DNA of 64,000 nucleotides from an uncultured Eubacteriales bacterium. Its GTDB lineage: Bacteria; Bacillota; Clostridia; Peptostreptococcales; Anaerovoracaceae. The stretch spans positions 62,001 to 126,000 of the forward strand of contig CADADV010000002.1 in assembly GCA_902786815.1 (NCBI GenBank), given 5' to 3'. The notes under the pieces were generated by a model, which saw only the letters and a program-made list of their open reading frames with translations, ran no database searches and was not told where the DNA came from. Below are positions 1 through 7,751 of the stretch, piece after piece (positions within the stretch are counted from its first letter, which is position 1; each line of letters begins with the position of its first letter). The translations under genes and the position numbers were made by a program.

Positions 1-133
1 CGCGGAACTCCTTGCACATGCATTTATTGTCTTCTGTGCGCTCTATTCTGCACGGACAGTATCCGCCCGTCCTCTCAAGTCCTTCCTTGACCGCGTCGAC
101 GACTTCCTGATTTTCGTTGTATCTGACTTTCAT
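1..133 (-). CDS. Ferredoxin-thioredoxin reductase catalytic-chain-like protein (partial)
   Basis: Only the first 44 residues are visible; the gene runs off the left edge. Four cysteines are seen: Cys26-Pro-Cys28-Arg and Cys38-Met-Cys40-Lys. This CPCR plus CxC spacing resembles the catalytic (beta) chain of ferredoxin-thioredoxin reductases, which carry a 4Fe-4S cluster beside a redox disulphide. The ATG at 131-133 is preceded by a strong GGAGGA site (141-146), so the start is secure. Clostridia carry small stand-alone FTR-like proteins, probably electron-transfer or thiol-redox proteins; a specific partner cannot be named. The missing C-terminus prevents a check for any remaining cluster ligands. 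Confidence 0.7.
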   Translation of the reverse strand, partial: MKVRYNENQEVVDAVKEGLERTGGYCPCRIERTEDNKCMCKEFR

Positions 134-199
134 AGTTTTATCCTCCGATAATTCTTACTCTATACAATTATATACCATATCAGTCTTGAATGCTTTTGC

Positions 200-1087
200 T
201 TATTCTCCTTGCTGTTTGCCGGTGCTGATGATCCCGAATGCTGTGACCGCGATCACCATGCCGGCCGCTGAGATCACCGTCATCGGTTCATGGTATACGA
301 AAAATCCGAACAGCATCGCAGAAACCGGTTCGCTCGACGTCAGAATCGAAGCTTTCCCGGCCTCGATATGCTTCAGCGAAACGTTCAGCATCAGGTACGG
401 AAGCGCCGCGCCAATCACCGCGTGGGCAATCATAAGCAAACTGTGTGATAGCGGCGACGCGGCAGTGTATGCCGCAACCACGCCCCAATTGCTGAACGGC
501 GCCGTTGTGAGCGCTGTGATCAGGAGAGCGTAGAATGTGATCGTCAGGCCTTTGTAACCTCTGCCGATGGCGATCTTCGTGAAGATGCTTGTCATACCGT
601 AGAACAGGCCGGACAAAAGCCCCGCTGCGAGGCCGGCCGCTGTGAATGTGATCCCGCTGTCCACCACGCCGCTTACCATGATGACTCCGATGATCGCCAG
701 GATCATCCCGAGCAATTTGCGGCGCGTGACCTTCTCTTTGAACAGGAAGGCTGCGATAAAGACGACATATACGGGCGACAATCCGATCAGTACCCCTGCA
801 AACCCAAGAGACAGATTCAGCACCGCAACATTGAAGAAAACATTCGTCAGCGTCATGCCAATGAAGCCGCCTCCCAGAAGGATCGGCAGATCCCGCACCC
901 TGCATTTCAGTAAATCTCTGTCATATACCAGCAGACAGAGAAACAGGATCAGCGCGGAGATGGCGTTTCGCGTTGACAGAATCGCCATGTTGTTGAACCC
1001 GGCTTCACTGAAAAACCGTATGAAGATCCCGATCGAACCGAAGCATATGCCGGTCAGAATCGGCAACAAATAAACCAGTCTGTTCAT
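200..1087 (-). CDS. EamA/DMT-family membrane transporter
   Basis: A 295-residue, very hydrophobic protein with two tandem EamA repeats, about ten predicted membrane segments in all. The drug/metabolite transporter superfamily exports or exchanges amino acids, sugars and other small metabolites; the substrate cannot be read from sequence. The second repeat ends with the usual SSEPVSAMLFGFFVYHE-type segment. The start codon has no Shine-Dalgarno site. Instead an extended -10 box ends six bases before the ATG, which implies a leaderless message. It is transcribed away from bioY. A second EamA protein in the window (5343-6287) is only distantly similar. Confidence 0.88.
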   Translation of the reverse strand: MNRLVYLLPILTGICFGSIGIFIRFFSEAGFNNMAILSTRNAISALILFLCLLVYDRDLLKCRVRDLPILLGGGFIGMTLTNVFFNVAVLNLSLGFAGVLIGLSPVYVVFIAAFLFKEKVTRRKLLGMILAIIGVIMVSGVVDSGITFTAAGLAAGLLSGLFYGMTSIFTKIAIGRGYKGLTITFYALLITALTTAPFSNWGVVAAYTAASPLSHSLLMIAHAVIGAALPYLMLNVSLKHIEAGKASILTSSEPVSAMLFGFFVYHEPMTVISAAGMVIAVTAFGIISTGKQQGE

Positions 1088-1093
1088 GGGGAC

Positions 1094-1102
1094 ATTATAC
1101 CA
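1094..1102 (-). promoter_or_regulatory. Extended -10 promoter for a leaderless transcript
   Basis: On the minus strand TGG-TATAAT is followed by GTCCCC and then the ATG of the EamA gene (start at 1087). Normal -10 to +1 spacing places the first transcribed base at the A of the ATG. There is no convincing -35 box, which suits an extended -10 promoter. Confidence 0.55.
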
Positions 1103-1147
1103 CCTGATTGGACAGATTGGTTGCTTGACTTAGGTTGACTTTGATAG

Positions 1148-1176
1148 TTGACATGAAACTCTTCAAATGCTATGAT
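1148..1176 (+). promoter_or_regulatory. bioY promoter
   Basis: TTGACA (1148-1153), a 17-bp spacer, then TATGAT (1171-1176): a near-consensus vegetative promoter pointing at bioY. The predicted start of transcription near 1183 falls within the first of three repeated TTGTWAACC boxes. Confidence 0.7.
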
Positions 1177-1180
1177 TCGA

Positions 1181-1228
1181 TTGTAAACCTATTCTATTTA
1201 ATTGTTAACCAAAAGCTGATTGTAAACC
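1181..1228 (+). promoter_or_regulatory. Three TTGTWAACC boxes, candidate biotin operator
   Basis: TTGTAAACC (1181-1189), TTGTTAACC (1202-1210) and TTGTAAACC (1220-1228) lie between the bioY promoter and its start. The nine-base word matches the half-site of BirA-type biotin operators in Firmicutes (TTGTTAACC facing GGTTAACAA). Here all three copies point the same way, with 21 and 18 bases between their starts, instead of forming an inverted pair. Biotin-dependent repression is inferred from the match and from bioY being the target. Confidence 0.55.
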
Positions 1229-1253
1229 ACGAGGCCCTATGCAGGAAGGAACT

Positions 1254-1790
1254 ATGACAACAAGGACATACACTATGACATCAACTGCTCTTATGACAGC
1301 AGTTACCTGTATCTTAGGGCCTCTGGCTATTCCGATCGGACCGGTTCCGGTCTCGCTCACGCCTCTGGCGGTCTTTTTGAGCGTTTACATTCTGGGCACA
1401 AAAAGAGGGACGATCGCGTATCTGCTGTATCTGCTGATCGGAGCAGTCGGCGTCCCTGTATTCTCCGGATTCACCGGAGGACTCGGCAAGCTTGCAGGCC
1501 CTACCGGCGGTTATCTTGTCGGATTTATCCTGATGGCGCTGATCGGGGGCTGGTTCATCTTCCGTTTCTACGACAAGGTTGCCGTGCAGTTCCTCGGGAT
1601 GCTTCTGGGACTTGTCGTGTGCTACGCGTTCGGAACGGTTTGGCTGTCCTATTCGGCAGGCATGCCCTTTGGTGCCGCACTGGCGGCAGGTGTGTATCCG
1701 TTCATTCCGTTCGATCTCGTCAAGATCGCCATTGCGATCTTCCTCGGCAGGACCGTCCGCAGACGGCTCGAGCGAGGCGGGATCATCTAA
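1254..1790 (+). CDS. bioY: Biotin transporter BioY
   Basis: Integral membrane substrate-binding (S) component for biotin uptake, working alone or with a shared ECF energising module that is not encoded here. The first helix LGPLAIPIGPVPVSLTPLAV and the glycine-rich GGLGKLAGPTGGYLVGF segment are BioY hallmarks; about six membrane segments follow and the C-terminus is basic. The ATG at 1254 is preferred because AGGA at 1243-1246 sits seven bases upstream and the protein then begins like other BioY proteins. An in-frame ATG at 1239 would add five residues. Likely biotin-repressed through the boxes at 1181-1228. It converges on the glycyl radical enzyme gene. Confidence 0.93.
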   Translation: MTTRTYTMTSTALMTAVTCILGPLAIPIGPVPVSLTPLAVFLSVYILGTKRGTIAYLLYLLIGAVGVPVFSGFTGGLGKLAGPTGGYLVGFILMALIGGWFIFRFYDKVAVQFLGMLLGLVVCYAFGTVWLSYSAGMPFGAALAAGVYPFIPFDLVKIAIAIFLGRTVRRRLERGGII

Positions 1791-1807
1791 TTCCCTGAAC
1801 CGCAGTT

Positions 1808-4339
1808 TCAGAACCGCAGCTCTGTACGCTGGATCAGATCATCCTGCAGTTCTTTACCCAATTCCACAAAGTACGCGCTGTAGCCGGCGACGCGGACCAG
1901 CATGTCCTTATAATCTTCCGGCTGCTTTTGCGCTGCGCGCATCGTCGCGGAGCTCATGATATTGAACTGGATATGCATGGGGTCTCCCGCAAAGTATGCG
2001 TCGATAAAGCTGATCAGATTGTCGCGTCCTGTTCTGCCGGAAACCGCATCCTCAGGGAATTTGACATTGAGCAGGGTTCCGTTCGTGGCCAGACTGTGGT
2101 CCACTTTCGCAACGGAATTGGCGATGGCAGTCGGTCCCTTGATGTCGTGGGAACCGGCAGCCGTATGCACCGGACCGATGTTGTCTGAAATCGCTTCTCC
2201 CGCTCTGCGCCCGTCGAGGGACGCTTTGGTGTTCAGACCCATCCCCACATTGGCGCTGACCGAATAGACGCCCGGCGTGAACTGACCGCCGCGGATCGTT
2301 GGTCTGCCGGAAAGATTCCTGCAGTAACATTCAAACATAAAACGGAAAAGTTCGTCCGCATAATCATCGTCGTTTCCGTAGTGATGCACTTTGGCGCTGT
2401 TCACAAGGGCGTAGAGTTTCTCATGTCCGACCCAGTTGTCCTTCAGCGCCTTGAGCAGCTCGGCGCCGGTGTATTTCTGCTCCTCAAATACAAGCTGTTT
2501 GATAGCGGCGAGACTGTCGGCACAGGTCGCCAGACCGCTGGCCTGCGGCCCGATGCCGTTGTACTTGGTGCCGCCTGCAGTAAGATCCACGCCATTTTCC
2601 AGACACCCTTCAAAGTACGCCGACACGTACGGCAAAGGCTTCCTCTCCCGGTGGGCCTGATCTATGATGTTCAGCGTGCTGCACATCTGGTCGCTCCAGT
2701 AGGCGAACTGCCTGTCCACGCTTTCGAGGACTTCATCGAAGCTGCGGTAGGTCTCCAGGCTTCCGGTGTCCGGGCCCAGGTGTTTGCCAAGGGCTCCGCA
2801 GACGGACCATCTGCCGCAGTGCGGCCCGCAGTCCAGGCAGCGCCCGCCGTTCAATACCATCTCAAAGAATTTGACCGTGTTGATATAAGCCGCATCATGC
2901 CAGCCGTTTTCCCTGCCCGGAAGCGCCGGCTCCACGCAGCCGATGACTGCGTAGTCACGGGCTTCTTCGAGACTGCAGCCCTTCCGCATCATCGCTTTGA
3001 TTGTCGGCGCGTCGTTAAAAATCTTCGGATGACCGTATCCGGCACGGATGCATTCAACGGTCTTCACTTTCAGTTCATAAGGCGTGTTTTCGTGCATGCG
3101 CACCAAGAGCCACGGACACATCATACGCGTGTGCACCGACGCATCCAGAAGCATCATCGTCAGGTCGTTGGTGATATCATTTCCCTCTTCATCGACGCCG
3201 CCGATGGTCAGACATTCGCCGCCGAAACCCCTGCCCTGACGCACGCGGACCGTCCCTCCGTCACGCACCTTCGTCGGATTGTTCATCTTGACGACCGTCA
3301 CTTCCAGCAGTTCCTGCGCAAAGGCTTTATTGATCCTGCCTTCCCGCATGTCGGCTTCGTAATACGGATAGAGCCACCGGTCCATCCTGCCGTAGGAAAC
3401 GGAATGGCCGTTGCTCTCGATGAGGGTCAGCGTTGTGGCATAGTTGAACAGCTGCAGCGCCTGCCAGAAGGTCTTCGCAGGTCCGCCCGCTACCTGCCGG
3501 CTGTTTGCCGCCATCTGCAGAAGTTCCTCCCTGCGGGCGGGGTCAGCCTCGCCGGCCGCTGTTTCTTCCGCCAGCTGCGCATACCGGAGGATGTATTTTT
3601 TGGCCGCTTCGTGACAGATGATCACAGCCTGATAAAAGTCGCGTTTCGAAGAGTAGTCCGGATCCTGTTTGTCCAAACGTGCCAGGCCTGCTTTTGCCTG
3701 CGCGATCATTCCGTCGAAACCGATGCGCAGGATCTTCGCGTAATCCATGGCGAAGTGTCCGACGCCGCCGTAGTGATACAAGTTCGTCTGGAAAATCTTC
3801 CTGCCAGTCTGGGAGCCCTTGGTCTGCTCCTCTGTCAGCTGGCTGTTGACCAGATCGTCGACGCCTTTCCCCTGCCAGTACCGGCAGAGTTCGATGAATT
3901 CCCGCCGGTCTTCTTCGCAGCGGAAGAAATGCTGATCGTGCTCCCGTTTATCGAAGGGCTCATGCAGAACCTCATGGAGCATCCAGTTCACGGAAAACTC
4001 CGGATACTGGGGAGCAGCCTTGGCCGGCGCGGCGATCTCTCCGAGGATCAGATCGTCGTCGTAGATGAACAGTGTGGCGTTCATGAGGATCTTCTCGAAT
4101 GCTCTGGCGCAGCGGAGCACCGTGGGAGCATCCTCGTTTTCCTGATAGGCCGCTGTCACATTCCGAAAGCGCTCCACATCTATTTCATACTCCCTGTCCA
4201 GGAAGGCCTTGCGGAGTCTGTTGACGCGCGGAAACGGAGACCAGTCTCTGTGTCCGGTCTCGTAGCCGATGCTGTAATTCTGATCGACAGGGTCAAACCC
4301 CGCCGCCGTTGTATGGAGTTCTCTGTTCATATAACCCAT
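1808..4339 (-). CDS. Glycyl radical enzyme, eliminase (dehydratase/lyase) type
   Basis: An 843-residue oxygen-sensitive radical enzyme of the pyruvate formate-lyase superfamily. Gly819 in RVAGYSAYFVELG is the radical site; Cys468-Val-Glu470 is the active-site thiol and general base, as in eliminating members, not the Cys-Cys pair of true pyruvate formate-lyase. Asp482 lies 14 residues after the Cys, the spacing seen in glycerol and propanediol dehydratases, and His195 sits in GVGHFAMDY. This supports a diol dehydratase or related C-O/C-N/C-S lyase, but the substrate is unknown. The activase and an EamA transporter lie directly upstream in one operon. No microcompartment genes are nearby. The start follows an AGAAGAGAA site. 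Confidence 0.9.
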   Translation of the reverse strand: MGYMNRELHTTAAGFDPVDQNYSIGYETGHRDWSPFPRVNRLRKAFLDREYEIDVERFRNVTAAYQENEDAPTVLRCARAFEKILMNATLFIYDDDLILGEIAAPAKAAPQYPEFSVNWMLHEVLHEPFDKREHDQHFFRCEEDRREFIELCRYWQGKGVDDLVNSQLTEEQTKGSQTGRKIFQTNLYHYGGVGHFAMDYAKILRIGFDGMIAQAKAGLARLDKQDPDYSSKRDFYQAVIICHEAAKKYILRYAQLAEETAAGEADPARREELLQMAANSRQVAGGPAKTFWQALQLFNYATTLTLIESNGHSVSYGRMDRWLYPYYEADMREGRINKAFAQELLEVTVVKMNNPTKVRDGGTVRVRQGRGFGGECLTIGGVDEEGNDITNDLTMMLLDASVHTRMMCPWLLVRMHENTPYELKVKTVECIRAGYGHPKIFNDAPTIKAMMRKGCSLEEARDYAVIGCVEPALPGRENGWHDAAYINTVKFFEMVLNGGRCLDCGPHCGRWSVCGALGKHLGPDTGSLETYRSFDEVLESVDRQFAYWSDQMCSTLNIIDQAHRERKPLPYVSAYFEGCLENGVDLTAGGTKYNGIGPQASGLATCADSLAAIKQLVFEEQKYTGAELLKALKDNWVGHEKLYALVNSAKVHHYGNDDDYADELFRFMFECYCRNLSGRPTIRGGQFTPGVYSVSANVGMGLNTKASLDGRRAGEAISDNIGPVHTAAGSHDIKGPTAIANSVAKVDHSLATNGTLLNVKFPEDAVSGRTGRDNLISFIDAYFAGDPMHIQFNIMSSATMRAAQKQPEDYKDMLVRVAGYSAYFVELGKELQDDLIQRTELRF

Positions 4340-4392
4340 ATGTTGATTCTCTTCTATTATTACTTTTATTTATTACTTTTATTTCTTTTCTG

Positions 4393-5343
4393 TCAGTCTT
4401 CTTCACCGCTTGTGCCGATCCGGCAGTCGATGCCGCGGCCGCGGAAATAGTCCCGGATCTTTCTGACGCGCTCCTGGAACGACCCTCGGTCGAAGGTCAT
4501 TCCGTCCATTCCGTACGCCATGCCCAGCGACTGGTATTTCTCCAGCCCCAGACGCATATAACTCAGAAGCTGCAGAGTCTCCACCCTTCCGCCCATATCA
4601 CGGAGAATGAAGTCCGCGGTTTTTTCTATGTTGTCATCATTGTCGTTCACACCTGGTATCACGGGGATCCGCAGGATGATCTGCGTTTCCGTACGGCTGA
4701 GTCTGCGCAGATTGTCCAGGATCCTTTCGTTCGAAACGCCGGTGTACTCCTTGTGCTGCCGGCCGTCCATGTGTTTGATGTCTGAGATGATCAGGTCCGT
4801 ATAGGGCAGGATCTGTTCCACATTCTCCCACTTTGCCTGCAGCGCTGTATCGCAGCAGGTATGGAATCCTTCTTCTTTGCATGCCCTGAGCAGCTGCGCG
4901 GCGAAATCGCTCTGCATGAGGGGCTCGCCGCCGGACAGGGTCACGCCGCCGCCGGAGCGGTCATAAAACGCCTTGTCCCGCCGGATGATTTCCATGCAGT
5001 CCGCAGCAGACATGACCTGCCCCCATTTACGGATGGCGTCCGCCGGGCACGCTTCAGCGCACCGGAAACAGCCGACGCACCTCTCCCGGTCGATGCCTGA
5101 CAGTTTCCCTTCCGAAAAAACAAGCGCGTCATGCGCACACACTGCCAGGCAATCGCCGCAGTTTTCGCGTGCTATGCATTTCGCGCTGTAAACGCCGGGC
5201 TGGAGCGTCTGCGACAGTCCTTCCGGATTGCTGCACCATCTGCACCGGAGCGGGCACCCCTTCAGGAAGACTTCCGTCCGCATGCCCGGTCCGTCGCTGA
5301 TCGTAAATCTCTGGATATCGAATATGATTCCCTGCTGTGACAT
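4393..5343 (-). CDS. Glycyl-radical enzyme activating protein (radical SAM)
   Basis: A 316-residue radical SAM enzyme that abstracts hydrogen from the partner enzyme's glycine. The SAM cluster motif CPLRCRWC (CxxxCxxC) follows the N-terminal strand, and two ferredoxin-type clusters are inserted after it (CIARENCGDCLAVC and CVGCFRCAEAC), the layout typical of activases for eliminating glycyl radical enzymes. The GGEPLMQ motif binds SAM. The start at 5343 is chosen over an in-frame start 53 residues upstream because its ATG shares a base with the transporter's TGA (TGATG), giving translational coupling, and because the upstream part is low-quality shadow sequence. Its substrate protein is surely the enzyme encoded 53 bases downstream. 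Confidence 0.93.
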   Translation of the reverse strand: MSQQGIIFDIQRFTISDGPGMRTEVFLKGCPLRCRWCSNPEGLSQTLQPGVYSAKCIARENCGDCLAVCAHDALVFSEGKLSGIDRERCVGCFRCAEACPADAIRKWGQVMSAADCMEIIRRDKAFYDRSGGGVTLSGGEPLMQSDFAAQLLRACKEEGFHTCCDTALQAKWENVEQILPYTDLIISDIKHMDGRQHKEYTGVSNERILDNLRRLSRTETQIILRIPVIPGVNDNDDNIEKTADFILRDMGGRVETLQLLSYMRLGLEKYQSLGMAYGMDGMTFDRGSFQERVRKIRDYFRGRGIDCRIGTSGEED

Positions 5344-6287
5344 CACACCTGCTTTCCTATCTCTGCATCTGGTTCCCTGGAAGGGAGCTGGGCGACGACG
5401 ATAGCCGCAAACATCAGCACGCAGCCGATGATTTCTCTGACTCCCATGGCTTCTCCCAGGATCACGGCGCCAGCCAGCACCGCGAAAACGGATTCCAGAC
5501 ACAGCAGCATGGACGCCAGGGTCGGCTCCACATCAGCCTGGGCCACGACCTGGAACGTGTAAGCAACGCCGCAGGACATGATCCCGGCATACAGAATATT
5601 GAACCAGCAGGCGAGGACGTTGGAAAGACCCGGGATCGCAAATCCCAGTGCAGGATCAATGATCGGCGCCAGGATACACGAGATTCCTCCTGCTACAAAA
5701 AACTGGATACAGGACATCTTGACGCCGTCGACCTTCGGTGAGAAGTAGTCGATCGTCAGGATGTGAAACGCGAACATCAGGGAACACAGCAGGATGATCA
5801 GGTCTCCCTTGTTGACTTCCCCGAATCCCCCGTCTGCCGGAATGCACAGAAGGTAGAGACCAACTGCCGATGCGGCCACACAGGCCCAGAAGATCGGCCG
5901 GATCTTCTTCCGCAGGATCAGCCCCAGAAGAGGAACGAGGATCACATACAGCGCTGTGATGAACCCTGTCTTGCCGGCTGACGTGTAGCACATGCCGATC
6001 TGCTGGATGTTCCCTGCCAGCATCAGCGCGATGCCGCAGCATACCCCGCCGATCCAGAGCGTCTTCTTTTCCCGGGGCGTCTCTTCATGATAGGTCCCCT
6101 TTTTCTTCGCGATCCTGCCCATGATATAGATAACAGGCAGCAGCGCGATCCCGCCGATCAGGGTACGGATGCCGTTGAACGCGATCGGAGGCATTGTATC
6201 CATACCGCTCTTCTGTGCAACAAAAGCGGTACCCCATATCAGCGCCGTCATAAACAGCATGATGCTGCCGCGTAATTGTCTGCTCAT
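5343..6287 (-). CDS. EamA/DMT transporter, first gene of the glycyl-radical operon
   Basis: A 314-residue protein with two EamA repeats and about ten membrane helices (GTAFVAQKSGMDTMPPIAFN at the N-terminus, QADVEPTLASMLLCLESVFA in the second repeat). AGGTGG six bases before the ATG sets the start. It overlaps the activase start by one base, so expression is linked to the glycyl radical enzyme. Inference: it moves the enzyme's substrate in or product out. Dedicated EamA carriers are not the usual partner of these enzymes. Substrate unknown. Confidence 0.9.
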   Translation of the reverse strand: MSRQLRGSIMLFMTALIWGTAFVAQKSGMDTMPPIAFNGIRTLIGGIALLPVIYIMGRIAKKKGTYHEETPREKKTLWIGGVCCGIALMLAGNIQQIGMCYTSAGKTGFITALYVILVPLLGLILRKKIRPIFWACVAASAVGLYLLCIPADGGFGEVNKGDLIILLCSLMFAFHILTIDYFSPKVDGVKMSCIQFFVAGGISCILAPIIDPALGFAIPGLSNVLACWFNILYAGIMSCGVAYTFQVVAQADVEPTLASMLLCLESVFAVLAGAVILGEAMGVREIIGCVLMFAAIVVAQLPSREPDAEIGKQV

Positions 6288-6370
6288 AATTCCACCTCAT
6301 CTTCGGATGATGCCCCTTCTGACATAAGATATTCTATCAGAGGCGTCGTAAAATAGGAAGAAAAACCATC

Positions 6371-6400
6371 AAAAAACAGCCTGCAGGCAGCAAGCTGTTT
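6371..6400 (-). terminator. Terminator after the aspartokinase homologue
   Basis: On the minus strand AAACAGC pairs with GCTGTTT (arms at 6394-6400 and 6374-6380) and a run of T follows, 34 bases past the stop codon. Confidence 0.6.
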
Positions 6401-6433
6401 CCTGTATCTTCTATCTGCGCTTCCGGCCTTTTC

Positions 6434-7636
6434 TTAAAGTTTAAAGGCCTCCGCCAGGGCCACGACGGCCTGCGACAGATTCTCTGCATCGATGGTTGCG
6501 GAGATGGAGATCTCCGAAGTGGTGATGTTGTAATGAGGAATATCGTTTTCCGCCAGTGTCGCGAAGACTTTGCCTGCGACGCCCACATGAGTCGCCATGC
6601 CTACGCCGACGAGTGAGAGCATGCAGATATTGTCCTGCTTCTCTGTCTCCAGCGTATTGAATCTGGCGTTGATGGCCAGGGCGTTGTCGATCCGTTCGAT
6701 GTCGCCTTTTTCGCAGCTGAAGGAAACGACAGAAGTATCTTCCTGGTATGGCTGCTGGGAGATCACATTCAGATTGACCTTCAGTTCACCGAGAAGTTCA
6801 AACAGTTCCGCGATCTCATCTCCCTGATTGGGGATGCCCTTGATCGTATAGATCACAACGTCTTCATAAGTGCTGATACCGCTAACGGCCGCTTCACCAA
6901 CGATAAGATTCCTGTTCACGATATATGTTCCTCCTGTTTTTTCTTCTTCGAATGCAGGCCCGACATAGACTTTGACATCGAGCATATGGGCGAGTTCCAG
7001 CGCGTCTGCTTCCAGATCGCCTTCGCCGAGCATGGTCATCTCCAATGCTTCATCGTAACTGATCAGATCGAATTTCTTACGCGATTCTGTCGTACGCGGA
7101 TCAAGCACATAGACCTTCTTCGTGATTCCGTACAGCTCGCAGTCGCACCCCAGTGCGCCGGCGATGGCGACTGCTGTCGCAGCGGCGCCGAATCTGCCGA
7201 GATTGTCTTTCATGGTATAATCTCCGATTCCCTGGAAGCCTGCGACCACAGGCACGACGCCCTGGTCAAGGGCTTTCTCGATGTCCGTCAGAACGATCTC
7301 GTGTTTGCCGCTTTCGATCTCCAGTGCGCTCAGGGAATGTCCGCGTATGTCCCTGATCACGCGGGCTGCTACGCCTCTCTGCTCCAGCGCGCTTGCCATC
7401 AGCGCTGCTGTCTGGTATTCGCTCGCAGAGAACAGAGCGTCCAGTTCCGGTTTGCCTACGCCTTCCCGGAAGACTTCCGCTCTTTCCATCATCTCGCTCG
7501 CAATATCATGCATGGCTGCCGTTACCAGAACCAGCCCTTCCAGCTGCTCTTTGTGCTCTGCCACATAATCTGCGATCCGGATCATGTCGTCCATATTCTT
7601 CAGATAATCAGCTCCATACTTCTGTACCAGACTCAC
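6434..7636 (-). CDS. Aspartokinase homologue with eroded catalytic motifs, ACT domains kept
   Basis: A 400-residue protein aligning along its whole length with class II aspartokinases (LysC), which phosphorylate aspartate at the head of lysine, threonine and methionine synthesis. The catalytic landmarks are lost: the KFGGTS start motif reads KYGADYL, SAMGxTTD reads TAAMHDIA, the GRGGSD nucleotide loop reads GRFGAAA, and the LHPRA motif reads LEADA. The two C-terminal ACT domains look intact (about residues 255-400, with LVGVGMATHVGVAGKVF). It is probably not an active kinase; it may be a regulatory or amino-acid-sensing pseudoenzyme. The GTG start has GGAGGA eight bases upstream. It has its own promoter and terminator. 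No canonical aspartokinase is in the window. Confidence 0.8.
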   Translation of the reverse strand: MSLVQKYGADYLKNMDDMIRIADYVAEHKEQLEGLVLVTAAMHDIASEMMERAEVFREGVGKPELDALFSASEYQTAALMASALEQRGVAARVIRDIRGHSLSALEIESGKHEIVLTDIEKALDQGVVPVVAGFQGIGDYTMKDNLGRFGAAATAVAIAGALGCDCELYGITKKVYVLDPRTTESRKKFDLISYDEALEMTMLGEGDLEADALELAHMLDVKVYVGPAFEEEKTGGTYIVNRNLIVGEAAVSGISTYEDVVIYTIKGIPNQGDEIAELFELLGELKVNLNVISQQPYQEDTSVVSFSCEKGDIERIDNALAINARFNTLETEKQDNICMLSLVGVGMATHVGVAGKVFATLAENDIPHYNITTSEISISATIDAENLSQAVVALAEAFKL

Positions 7637-7668
7637 TTGCTGTTTCCTCCTAAACTAAAATTTGTGTC

Positions 7669-7696
7669 ATTCTAACATACCGCAGCAAAACTTCAA
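7669..7696 (-). promoter_or_regulatory. Promoter of the aspartokinase homologue
   Basis: TTGAAG (7691-7696), 16-bp spacer, TAGAAT (7669-7674) on the minus strand, about 35 bases before the GTG start. No lysine or threonine riboswitch fits in the short leader. Confidence 0.55.
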
Positions 7697-7751
7697 AGGG
7701 TTTTATCCTGATTCTCTTCGCGAAATGTCCGATAACAGCTATCTGATAATC

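Noticed and set aside
2381..4450. 689-codon open frame antisense to the glycyl radical enzyme gene
   Set aside because: Composition of the complementary strand of a GC-rich gene; no family match, no ribosome site, and the sense gene has all catalytic motifs.
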